Origin: Herpetosiphon giganteus
Lineage (GTDB): Bacteria; Chloroflexota; Chloroflexia; Chloroflexales; Herpetosiphonaceae
Reading direction: 5' to 3'
DNA length: 64,000 bases
Assembly: GCF_016907925.1 (NCBI RefSeq)
Contig: NZ_JAFBCZ010000009.1
Location: forward strand, 124,001 to 188,000
Every line of letters begins with the position of its first letter. Position 1 is the stretch's first letter. Below the pieces are notes generated by a model. The model worked only from the letters and a program-made list of their open reading frames with translations, made no database searches and had not been told where the DNA came from. The translations under genes and the position numbers were made by a program. Positions 1 through 7,654 of this stretch are shown piece after piece.

Positions 1-2
1 GC

Positions 3-473
3 TCACGCTAAAAACCAAAGAAATCCCGTAACCGTGAGTGGCAGCCCAAGCGCCAGCAGTAGATTGATGCTCAATCGGAGCACTCGCCCTTCAGCAACCC
101 GCCATTCAACGAAGATACTGCGCAGGATAATCCCAAGACTATTGCCAAAAAAGATCCAATAGCCCAATTCTACATTCTTAATCAGGAAGCCGAAGATTGC
201 GATGCCATAAATAACGCAGAGCAAACCCAAACCCCAATGATGCAGCTTTTTTGCTGGCTGATAGAATAGCCCTAATCCCCGCCAACTAGCCATGGCCCCA
301 ATAATTGGCCAAAAACACACAATCAGCCAAAGAATTGCTCCACAGATTATCAACAATCCTGAACCAAACGATAAAAACGGTGCTCCAACCGTTAAAAAGA
401 AGGCTCCAGCCAGCCATATCAGAATCACGAACCCAAAAACAACCAAATATGAACTAAAACGCTGCAACCACAT
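3..473 (-). CDS. Small multi-pass membrane protein, paralogue A
   Basis: A 156-residue hydrophobic protein of unknown function with about four membrane segments (roughly residues 6-28, 35-65, 80-98 and 134-156). The start is the ATG at 471-473, because a GAGG ribosome binding site lies 9 bases upstream; a longer frame reaching 512 has no such support. The gene is a tandem paralogue of the frameshifted gene at 594-1389: the two share the start context and the membrane core, including the WRVAE segment before the last helix. This copy stops right after the last helix and lacks the soluble C-terminal domain of its neighbour, so it may itself be truncated. I do not recognise a family. Expression is probably driven by the direct-repeat promoter at 513-545. 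Confidence 0.75.
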   Translation of the reverse strand: MWLQRFSSYLVVFGFVILIWLAGAFFLTVGAPFLSFGSGLLIICGAILWLIVCFWPIIGAMASWRGLGLFYQPAKKLHHWGLGLLCVIYGIAIFGFLIKNVELGYWIFFGNSLGIILRSIFVEWRVAEGRVLRLSINLLLALGLPLTVTGFLWFLA

Positions 474-534
474 AAACCTAAACCTCGCTATGCAATCGGT
501 TGAATGAACCAAAGCTTAGCCGCAGCGCGTTACA
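471..534. repeat. Duplicated upstream region, copy 1 (with 1387-1450)
   Basis: The 64 bases covering the start codon and upstream region match 1387-1450 at 61 positions. Together with the similar coding sequences this shows a tandem duplication of a membrane-protein gene with its promoter. The non-coding part is better conserved than the 3' part of the genes. Confidence 0.85.
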
Positions 535-545
535 CTGCCGTTACA
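513..545 (-). promoter_or_regulatory. Direct-repeat composite promoter, copy 1
   Basis: On the minus strand two TGTAACG heptamers (545-539 and 534-528) lie 11 bp apart, followed after exactly 9 bp by a -10-like TAAGCT (518-513). The same arrangement recurs at 1429-1461 and 35116-35148. Direct repeats one helical turn apart that replace the -35 element are typical of sites for OmpR/PhoB-type response regulators. That a regulator of this class binds here is inference. Confidence 0.55.
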
Positions 546-593
546 ACGTTGAAGAGTTTTAGCGCCTATTTGATCCAATTAAGCCTTAAGCCA

Positions 594-1389
594 CTAATTT
601 AAAACAAAATGACAACTGCTCTGCTTTTTGGCTGGGTCGTACCAACAGACCCGATCGACGTAACGTGAATAAAGAAATAGAATGGAATGCGTTCTATAGT
701 ATCCTAAGCGATAACTTGTTTCCTTAGGTTGATACACCCACTCCGTAGATGCATAATCATCGACATCAATATAGCGCCAGCCATATGGTTGCTTGCATTG
801 CTCCCTAAATGCTAGCGAATCCAATTCAATGTCAAGTTCCAAGGATTGGGGATAATTGCCGTGTTGAGCATAATATTGGAAAAGTTTCTCAGCAGTTTGA
901 TCAAGTGCAGCCTGAAATTTACAATCTTGATCCTTGATCCTAGGATATTCAATCAGTGTTTTAGCGCTGATTGGCAGCACAAGCGCAAGCAGCAGATTAA
1001 TCGTTAATCGGCGAGCGCGCACTTCGGCAACCCGCCACTCAATACAAACCGCTTCGCAAAAGAACACCAAGCCCATTACCTAAAAAGATCCAATCGCCAG
1101 ATAACCACGGGTCATCAATTATTAACAAGAGGATACCTACACCATAAATAAGGCACAGCAAGCCTAAACCCCAATAATGCGGCTTTTTTTCTGATCGATG
1201 GAACAACCCCATACTCTGCCAACTAATCACAGCCCCAGCAATTGGCCACCCATAGAAAAGCAACAAAATAGCTGCAAAAGCGACGAATGGCAGCATTGTA
1301 ACAATCACCAACAACATTGCACCCATAGGAATCAGAATAATAATGATCCCAATGATGATTACCAAGCCAAAAAAGCGCCCAAGCCACAT
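594..1389 (-). pseudogene. Frameshifted paralogue B of the small membrane protein
   Basis: The frame starting at 1389 (ATG, with GAGG upstream as in paralogue A) encodes the same membrane core, but hits a stop at 1039 just after the third helix. The sequence continues in another frame (up to about 1050, ending at 594) with the conserved WRVAE segment, the last helix, and a soluble domain of about 110 residues containing GNYPQSLE, reminiscent of pseudopilin C-terminal domains. Aligning the DNA with paralogue A (38 versus 39 bases after the shared region at 104/1040) shows one extra base, most simply in the AAAA run near 1057-1060. The intact product would be about 250 residues. It could be a real pseudogene, a phase-variable tract or a sequencing error. 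Confidence 0.7.
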
Positions 1390-1450
1390 AAACCAAAACC
1401 TCGCTATGCAATCGGTTGAATGAACCAGAGCTTAGCCGCAGCACGTTACA
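1387..1450. repeat. Duplicated upstream region, copy 2 (with 471-534)
   Basis: Second copy of the 64 bp start-and-promoter region, 61 of 64 identical to 471-534. It carries the second copy of the composite promoter. Confidence 0.85.
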
Positions 1451-1461
1451 GCGTTGTTACA
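1429..1461 (-). promoter_or_regulatory. Direct-repeat composite promoter, copy 2
   Basis: On the minus strand TGTAAC (1461-1456) and TGTAACG (1450-1444) are in 11 bp register and are followed after 9 bp by TAAGCT (1434-1429). The downstream repeat, spacing and -10 match copy 1. The sequence just upstream of the repeats differs between copies, so the repeats are conserved beyond the flank. Confidence 0.55.
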
Positions 1462-1537
1462 ACGGCAGATGGGCTTTTACAGCGCGTGAATTTAACCATA
1501 TACACAAATATCACAATTTAATTAAATATTTTTAATG

Positions 1538-1543
1538 TATAAT
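1538..1543 (+). promoter_or_regulatory. Candidate -10 element for the metalloprotease
   Basis: A perfect TATAAT lies in an AT-rich stretch 36 bases before the metalloprotease start. No convincing -35 is visible at the usual spacing. Confidence 0.4.
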
Positions 1544-1579
1544 AGATAGGTATCCACTTCTACCTCTAGGAGGTTTGGC

Positions 1580-3565
1580 ATGCCCGGAAAACGTTCATCG
1601 TTGGTGATCGTTGCAGCCTTGGTGGTTGCATTGCTGAGTAGCTTTGCTGCCGCCACCCTCGTCACTCCTACCGCCGCTTCGTCCGATGGCTTTTGGCAAG
1701 ATGTGCAAGAAAGTCGGCTGGTGCAAAAAGGCGCACGCCAAATTGTACCAACCATCTATCGCACTGTCGGTCTCGATTTGGATGGCTTAAGCCAATATCT
1801 GGCCAAAGCGCCATTAGAGCAAGACCAAGCAGTAGCAAACTCGTTGTATACGCTGCAATTGCCCATGCCCGATGGCAAATTTGAGCAATTCCGCGTCGTC
1901 GAATCGCCAGTTATGCAGCCTGAACTTGCGGCGAAGTTTCCCGAAATTCGCACCTACCTGATCGTTGGGGTGGATACACCGAATCGTAGCGGACGCTTGG
2001 ATGTGACTCCAGCAGGCTTTCATGGCTTAATCTTGGGCGATCAAGGCCGGATTTTCATCGATCCCTATAGCGCTGGCGATACCAAAAACTACATTGTGTA
2101 CGATAGCCGGAATTTTGTGCCAAGCAGCGAGAAACTGGCTGAACGCCAAGTTGAAGATTATGTCATCGATCTGCCCTTGAGCAGCGATGGCTTGGCTGCA
2201 CCAAAAGCTGTTGGCGATAAATTGCGCACCTATCGCTTGGCTATGGCCGCAACTGGCGAATATACCGCCTTCCATGGTGGCACGGTCAGCGGCGCGTTGG
2301 CAGCAATTACCACCAGCGTCAACCGCGTTAATGCCGTTTATGAGCGCGAAGTTGCCGTACGCATGGTATTGGTTGCTAACAACAGCAGCATCATTTACAC
2401 CAATGCCAGCACCGATCCTTACACCAATAATAATGGTGGAACGATGCTCGGCCAAAACCAAACCAATATCAAAAATGTGATTGGCAACACCAATTATGAT
2501 ATTGGCCACGTGTTCAGCACTGGCGGCGGCGGGGTTGCCTCGTTAGGCTCGGTCTGTTCAACCAACTACAAAGCTCAAGGTGTGACTGGCTCATCGGCTC
2601 CGGTTGGCGATCCATTTGATATTGATTATGTTGCCCACGAAATTGGCCACCAATTTGGCGGCAACCACACCTTCAACGGCACAACTGGCAGCTGTGGTGG
2701 TGGCAATCGGGCCAGCAGCGCCGCCTACGAACCAGGCAGCGGCTCGACAATTATGGCCTATGCTGGCATTTGTGGCGCTGAAAACCTCCAATCCAACAGC
2801 GATCCCTACTTCCATTCGAAGAGCTTGAACGAAATTACGACCTTTATTACTACAGGCGGCGGTTCAAGCTGTGGCACGGCAACCAACACTGGCAACACGG
2901 CTCCGGTCGCCAATGCTGGCGCAGATTACACGATTCCGCGCAGCACGCCATTTGAATTAACTGGCACTGGCAGCGATGCCAACGGCGATAGCCTGACCTA
3001 CAACTGGGAACAATATAATTTGGGCACGGCTGCGCCACCAAATACCGACAACGGCAGCCGCCCTATCTTCCGTAGCTTCAACCCAAGCAGCAATCCAAAG
3101 CGCTCGTTCCCTAAATTGAGCGATATTCTGAACAACGTCAGCACGATTGGCGAATCGTTGCCAACCACCAATCGCACCTTGGCATTCCGATTGATTGTGC
3201 GTGATAATCGGGCTGGCGGCGGTAGCTATGCAATTGATACTGCCAACGTGACGGTTAATAGCGCAGCTGGGCCTTTCACGGTAACCGCGCCCAACACAGC
3301 AGTTACTTGGACGCGTAACAGCAGCCGCACGATTACCTGGAATGTGGCCAACACCACTGCTGCTCCTGTTAGCTGCGCCAATGTCGAGATTTTATTCTCC
3401 AGCAATGGCGGCAGCAGCTTTACGAGCTTGCTTGCTTCGACCCCAAATGATGGCAGCCAAGCAGTAACAATGCCAAATACGACAACGACTCAAGCGCGGA
3501 TCAAAGTGCGCTGCGCCAACAATGTGTTCTTTGATCTTTCAAACGTCAACTTTACTCTGAACTAA
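1580..3565 (+). CDS. Secreted reprolysin-type zinc metalloprotease
   Basis: A 661-residue secreted metallopeptidase. A signal peptide covers about residues 1-34, then comes a propeptide-like region to about 210. The catalytic domain carries the extended zinc motif HEIGHQFGGNH at 353-363 (His353, His357 and His363 as ligands, Glu354 as catalytic base) and a Met-turn around Met392 (TIMAY). This marks the metzincin clan, close to the ADAM/reprolysin-like bacterial enzymes. After about residue 435 a PKD-like segment (NTAPVANAGAD) and a further beta-sandwich-like domain follow, probably for substrate binding. The start is fixed by AGGAGG at 1568-1573. The gene stands alone and ends at a bidirectional terminator. 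It probably digests proteins of prey or the environment; the substrate is not predictable. Confidence 0.92.
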   Translation: MPGKRSSLVIVAALVVALLSSFAAATLVTPTAASSDGFWQDVQESRLVQKGARQIVPTIYRTVGLDLDGLSQYLAKAPLEQDQAVANSLYTLQLPMPDGKFEQFRVVESPVMQPELAAKFPEIRTYLIVGVDTPNRSGRLDVTPAGFHGLILGDQGRIFIDPYSAGDTKNYIVYDSRNFVPSSEKLAERQVEDYVIDLPLSSDGLAAPKAVGDKLRTYRLAMAATGEYTAFHGGTVSGALAAITTSVNRVNAVYEREVAVRMVLVANNSSIIYTNASTDPYTNNNGGTMLGQNQTNIKNVIGNTNYDIGHVFSTGGGGVASLGSVCSTNYKAQGVTGSSAPVGDPFDIDYVAHEIGHQFGGNHTFNGTTGSCGGGNRASSAAYEPGSGSTIMAYAGICGAENLQSNSDPYFHSKSLNEITTFITTGGGSSCGTATNTGNTAPVANAGADYTIPRSTPFELTGTGSDANGDSLTYNWEQYNLGTAAPPNTDNGSRPIFRSFNPSSNPKRSFPKLSDILNNVSTIGESLPTTNRTLAFRLIVRDNRAGGGSYAIDTANVTVNSAAGPFTVTAPNTAVTWTRNSSRTITWNVANTTAAPVSCANVEILFSSNGGSSFTSLLASTPNDGSQAVTMPNTTTTQARIKVRCANNVFFDLSNVNFTLN

Positions 3566-3612
3566 GCACACAGCTGTACTAGTTCATCACGTTAACCAGC
3601 ATGTCCCTTTTA

Positions 3613-3669
3613 CACCCTTCCGTCCTGCCAGCGGGAAACGCAGGGGGCTTTAATCCCCCTAACCCCCCT
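3613..3669 (+). repeat. Dispersed GC-rich intergenic repeat, copy 1
   Basis: The block begins CACCCTTCCGTCC, continues through GCGGGAAACGCAGGGGG and ends in two C-runs. It aligns over about 57 bases with the reverse complement of 19837-19895, with a 3-base gap in the GC-rich loop. Both copies lie in gaps after gene ends. The function is unknown; a genome-wide intergenic repeat family is the likely explanation. Confidence 0.7.
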
Positions 3670-3822
3670 CAAGGGCTATGCGTCCACCACGGATCCATTG
3701 ATGAACCTGCGGATGCGTGGTGGACAGCGAAAACCGATCCTCGATGGGGGTGGATTGCGGCAATACGCTGGTTGCCAACCCAATGAACCAATACACATAG
3801 CAGCTAAAACGCAACAAACACA

Positions 3823-3850
3823 AGGCCACTAGGATTATTCCTAGTGGCCT
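3823..3850. terminator. Bidirectional hairpin terminator
   Basis: A perfect 12 bp stem (3823-3834 with 3839-3850) around a 4-base loop sits between the convergent genes ending at 3565 and 3874. Confidence 0.75.
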
Positions 3851-3873
3851 GTTCGCATCTGAATCAAAACGGT

Positions 3874-4728
3874 TTATTGTGGGATGGGCATGGTTGGGGT
3901 AACGGTTGGCGTTGGATCAGGATTGATCACGGTTGGTTCAGGATCTTTGCCATATGGGTCGATAATCATCATGCCCAACTTTCCATTCAGATACTCGTTG
4001 GTATCTGGGTTATAGCCGATGATCACCGTTGTCGCACTGGTGCGAAACTTGACCATGGTTTGGCTTGAATTGGCATAGGTCGTGTCGCCATGAATTTTTG
4101 CATAGTCATAATAGGGGTCTGTTTGGCTGGTTGGGCAATTCAGCGCCGAGCTAGAGCATTGGCCAACCACCAGCCGATTATCATCAATCAGGCGAAAGCG
4201 GCGCACGGTATTCGATTCCAGGGCATCGGTGGTATGGCGATATTGCCATTGCAAATTGCCGTATAAGCCATTTACGTCAACACTCATTCGTGCATCAGGG
4301 TGATATAAGAGTGGCTGATTGCCATTCGTGCTAAATTGAGCTTGAGCATATGTCCAGAAATCAGGATAGTTCTGCTGCAAGGTGTTTGGCAAATCGAGAT
4401 CACACGAAAGGTAGCCATTGCCTTGAAAGCGCGCATAATCTGCTGGGCTGAAATCGACAACGCCATTGACGGTACAAGCAATGGTCGTCATTGAGACAAT
4501 TGGTGGGTCTTGGCTTGGAATTTGCGGCGTACCAAGCTCAACCAAACAACCATTCGCCGTCTCAAAATCCCAAACTGCCATCCACGTGTTTGGCGTTGAA
4601 AGATCGACACCCGCTAAACCGCAACCTGCAGGTGGAGGTGGCGTATTAGCCTTAACCTGCGTGGGTTGATTAAGCATAAATGAACCCAATAGGCTGATTA
4701 GAACTGTTAACACTACGATAAGTCGCAT
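3874..4728 (-). CDS. Secreted protein of unknown function
   Basis: A 284-residue protein with a clear signal peptide (about residues 1-27, cleaved near VKA-N). The mature part opens with a Pro-rich stretch, has several Cys that could form disulfides, and is Asp/Asn/Tyr-rich, suggesting an extracellular beta-rich domain. The C-terminus is a short linker of the PTPTVTPT type. The start is supported by AGGGAGG about 8 bases upstream. I recognise no catalytic motif or family. It converges with the metalloprotease across a shared terminator and diverges from the regulator at 4876. Confidence 0.75.
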   Translation of the reverse strand: MRLIVVLTVLISLLGSFMLNQPTQVKANTPPPPAGCGLAGVDLSTPNTWMAVWDFETANGCLVELGTPQIPSQDPPIVSMTTIACTVNGVVDFSPADYARFQGNGYLSCDLDLPNTLQQNYPDFWTYAQAQFSTNGNQPLLYHPDARMSVDVNGLYGNLQWQYRHTTDALESNTVRRFRLIDDNRLVVGQCSSSALNCPTSQTDPYYDYAKIHGDTTYANSSQTMVKFRTSATTVIIGYNPDTNEYLNGKLGMMIIDPYGKDPEPTVINPDPTPTVTPTMPIPQ

Positions 4729-4789
4729 CTGGAGCCTCCCTAATCACAAACGAATCACTTGGCTTTCAGTATAGTGGGCTTTATGGCTC

Positions 4790-4821
4790 AAAAAGTCTCA
4801 TGTTGCAGCGAAAAAGTCTCA
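4790..4821 (+). promoter_or_regulatory. Paired direct repeat upstream of NTPase regulator
   Basis: The 11-mer AAAAAGTCTCA occurs at 4790-4800 and exactly again at 4811-4821, a 21 bp period (two helical turns). The segment also contains the inverted pair CTCATGT/ACATGAG. It lies 55 bases before the start at 4876, so it is a candidate regulator site, possibly for the gene's own product. Confidence 0.4.
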
Positions 4822-4875
4822 CATGAGGCTCAGCGAGCCAACCATCGGCTGCTTTCGATTAACGAGGAGTGTGGA

Positions 4876-7527
4876 ATGACGCATATTCTTAATCCAATCT
4901 TACGCACTGTACTCAACCAGTTTGATCAGCCTGCTGAGATTGGCACAATCCAACCGTTGGCAACCCCAGCCTTACTTGGGCATTGGTATGGTCTGTATGG
5001 AGCATATCCGAATGAGCGGCAACGGGGCCAAATTATTCAATTGGTGGTTGCCTATGCCTTGCTTGGCGAAACCCAAGTGCGGCCCGATCAAACTCACGAT
5101 TTAGCTGAGATCGTGCAACAATTGCGCGCTGGCAATCGTGACCAGCGCTTAGTCTATTGGCGCTTTTTGCACGAACACAAACTGCCGGTGCATGTGTTAA
5201 TCGATGAGCTTGGCTTGGCCAAAGCAACCTTCCATCGCGATATGAAAGATCGTTTGCCCTTGATTTTGGATCAGGCTGCTGATTGTTTGTTGAGCATTTT
5301 GCAGCCAGCGCTCCAATTGGAACGGCCACCAGTGCCAGCTCAATTGTATGGCCGCGCTGAATGGCTGGCCGAAGCCCATGCAATGCTCAAGCATGAACAG
5401 CATGTTTGTATCATTGGGCCAACGGGCGTTGGCAAAAGTGCTTGTGCTGCAATGCTCGCCAATACATGGCAAGGGCCAGTATTTTGGCTGACGCTCCTGC
5501 CCGATTTGAATGATCAGGTTGAAAGCTGTTTGCCCTTGATCGGCGCATTCTTACAGCATCATGGGGCCTATAATTTGGCTCAACATTTGGCAATTGAGGG
5601 CGGCAAACTCAATAGCAATGTGGCGTTGGGCTTAATTCGGCGCGATTGTGCCAGCCTAGCAACTCCAGCATTGTTTTGTCTTGATCAAAGCGAGGTTATG
5701 CTCAAGCAGCCGCAAGCCCACCATAGCGCCTTGCACTCATTTTGGCGTGCTTTAGCCGCAATTCCCAATGTGCATGTGCTGATTATTGGCAATCGCGTGT
5801 TTAGCGACGATCTACCAGTGCTCAGCCTAGATCCGTTGGAAAGTAGCGCGTTTCGGGCATGGTTTGATGCAACCACAACCATTCAACCAGATTATCCATG
5901 GGAGCAATTCCTGGCGCTGATTGCTGGCAACACCCATCTAATGCGGATTGTGATGGTGTTGATTCAGCAGGAACGAAGTTTGGCGGCAATTTGCGCCATG
6001 CTTGAAGCGCATCCAGGCGTTAGCTCCTTGATCGAACGGATTATCACCATGCTTGGGCCAAGTGCGCAACAATTATTAACCATTTTGGCCAGTTTTCAGC
6101 AACCGGTTCCACGCAGTTTATGGCCAAGCAGCGATCTCCAACAACTTGAACAGTATCAATTGCTGCAAGCAGGCTACCGCGATACGTTGGAGCTGTGGCC
6201 GTTGCTGCGCAAACACTATTGGCAACAGCTAAATAGCGAACAACGCCAACCATTGCATGAACATGCAGCCCAGGTGCATGCCTTGCTTGGTCAATGGACG
6301 CTCGCTGCCGAACATGCGATTGCCGCAGGCGATTATAGCCAGGCAATTGTTTGGTGGTTTCCCCAACGCCATAGCGAAATTCGGGCTGGCTATTTTGGCC
6401 GGATGCTGCGCATGCTGCAATTAATTCCACTTGATCAAGTACCAGCCCGCGAGGCCCAAACTTTGGCAATTGGTCAAGCAGAGTTGGCACGCTTTATTGG
6501 CAGCTACGATCAAGCCCGAGCTGGCTTAGCCGCCGTTTCGCACACGGGCAGCGATTCGCTGCGTGCCTATATTCACCAACTCGAAGGTGATTTGTGGGAA
6601 GCCCAAGGTCAAATTGAGCAAGCAATGCAGAGCTACGAGCGGGCAATTACGATTTTGGATACCAACCACTATCATCAAGAAGCAATTTTATATGTCAAGC
6701 GTGGTTTGATGCACCTCAACCATGAGCGCGATTTCGAAGCTGCGCACCAAGCAGCGGCCAAAACCCATTTCATTGCTGCCTTGTTGAGTGGCGAAATTGC
6801 CGACGAGGAAGGCAACTACGATCGAGCCTTGGAGGGCTATCAAACTGCGCTTGAACATGCCTGTACGCTCAACGATCAGGCGCTGCAAGCGCGCGCCCAT
6901 GCGAGTTTAGCGATTGTGCATGCACGCAATGAACGCACCGAAGCCATTGAGCATTTCAATTTTGCCATTCGTTATTATCAATCAATTGGCAACAATGTGC
7001 GTGCTGCGCGCAACCAAAGCAATTTGGCCTATTTTTTAGGCGAGATCAACCAACCCCACGAGTCAATCACGATCGCCCAAGAGGCCTATAGCTTCTTCAA
7101 GCAGATTAATTCGCGCTTTTGGATTTCGCTGAATACGATGACCTTGGCCAATGCCCATGTGGCGCTCAATCAGTGTGATGATGCTGAGCGCTATGCCCAA
7201 GAAGTGCTGCATTATGAAGAAACGGCGCACGTGCCCTTTGGGGTGTATATTCTAGGTCGGGTTGCCAACCTCAAACAAGAATTCGCCATGGCTGAACGCT
7301 ATTTACATCAATCAGTCCAACTTAGCCAAGCGATTCAGGATCGCTTTATGGAAGCCAAAGTTTGGCGCGAGCTGACCAAACTTTTTTATACAACCCAACG
7401 CTATCCTGACGCACAGCATGCACTTACCCAAGCAAGCGCTTTGTATCAACAATTGGGCTTAAACAAAGAGCTGGATCGAATTCAACACTTGGCACAACGC
7501 TACAATGGACAACTGATGGTCAACTAG
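4876..7527 (+). CDS. P-loop NTPase/TPR regulator with ATFHR-type N-terminus
   Basis: An 883-residue protein of the MalT/AfsR-like STAND layout. The N-terminal domain (about 1-140) has a helix-turn-helix-like segment with ATFHR at 117-121, the signature shared with the three genes at 11.2-16 kb. A P-loop NTPase follows (GPTGVGKS, 181-188, Lys187), and from about 430 the protein is helical with TPR-like repeats to the end. STAND proteins act as signal-dependent switches, with the repeats binding an inducer or partner; the signal here is unknown. The start was moved from 4759 to 4876, because GAGGAG precedes that ATG and the extra 39 residues are not domain-like. No LuxR-type DNA-binding domain is visible at the C-terminus. 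A strong terminator follows. Confidence 0.8.
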   Translation: MTHILNPILRTVLNQFDQPAEIGTIQPLATPALLGHWYGLYGAYPNERQRGQIIQLVVAYALLGETQVRPDQTHDLAEIVQQLRAGNRDQRLVYWRFLHEHKLPVHVLIDELGLAKATFHRDMKDRLPLILDQAADCLLSILQPALQLERPPVPAQLYGRAEWLAEAHAMLKHEQHVCIIGPTGVGKSACAAMLANTWQGPVFWLTLLPDLNDQVESCLPLIGAFLQHHGAYNLAQHLAIEGGKLNSNVALGLIRRDCASLATPALFCLDQSEVMLKQPQAHHSALHSFWRALAAIPNVHVLIIGNRVFSDDLPVLSLDPLESSAFRAWFDATTTIQPDYPWEQFLALIAGNTHLMRIVMVLIQQERSLAAICAMLEAHPGVSSLIERIITMLGPSAQQLLTILASFQQPVPRSLWPSSDLQQLEQYQLLQAGYRDTLELWPLLRKHYWQQLNSEQRQPLHEHAAQVHALLGQWTLAAEHAIAAGDYSQAIVWWFPQRHSEIRAGYFGRMLRMLQLIPLDQVPAREAQTLAIGQAELARFIGSYDQARAGLAAVSHTGSDSLRAYIHQLEGDLWEAQGQIEQAMQSYERAITILDTNHYHQEAILYVKRGLMHLNHERDFEAAHQAAAKTHFIAALLSGEIADEEGNYDRALEGYQTALEHACTLNDQALQARAHASLAIVHARNERTEAIEHFNFAIRYYQSIGNNVRAARNQSNLAYFLGEINQPHESITIAQEAYSFFKQINSRFWISLNTMTLANAHVALNQCDDAERYAQEVLHYEETAHVPFGVYILGRVANLKQEFAMAERYLHQSVQLSQAIQDRFMEAKVWRELTKLFYTTQRYPDAQHALTQASALYQQLGLNKELDRIQHLAQRYNGQLMVN

Positions 7528-7539
7528 TGCTTCAAGCAT

Positions 7540-7574
7540 AGAACGCCGCAAGGATGGGTCGATTGCGGCGTTCT
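7540..7574 (+). terminator. Hairpin terminator
   Basis: A perfect 12 bp stem (7540-7551 with 7563-7574) with an 11-base loop, 12 bases after the stop of the NTPase regulator. Confidence 0.7.
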
Positions 7575-7654
7575 GTCGTCGCCAACTGCTGCTCGCTTGA
7601 CAGCAACCAAAGCCACGCTGATAATCGTAGCTGAGAAGCAGTTGGCACGACTCC

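Larger units (their letters stand above)
3566..3873. other. Intergenic region with dispersed repeat and terminator
   Basis: This 308 bp gap between convergent genes holds a dispersed GC-rich repeat (3613-3669) and a terminator (3823-3850). A short open frame over the repeat (3601-3786) has no ribosome binding site and looks like repeat-derived noise. Confidence 0.6.

Noticed and set aside
2027-2509. 160-residue frame on the minus strand inside the metalloprotease gene
   Set aside because: It is antisense to an intact, clearly functional gene, has no ribosome site, and its composition reflects the codons of the sense strand.
3601-3786. Short frame of 61 residues after the metalloprotease
   Set aside because: It overlaps the dispersed repeat, has no ribosome site and no protein-like composition.
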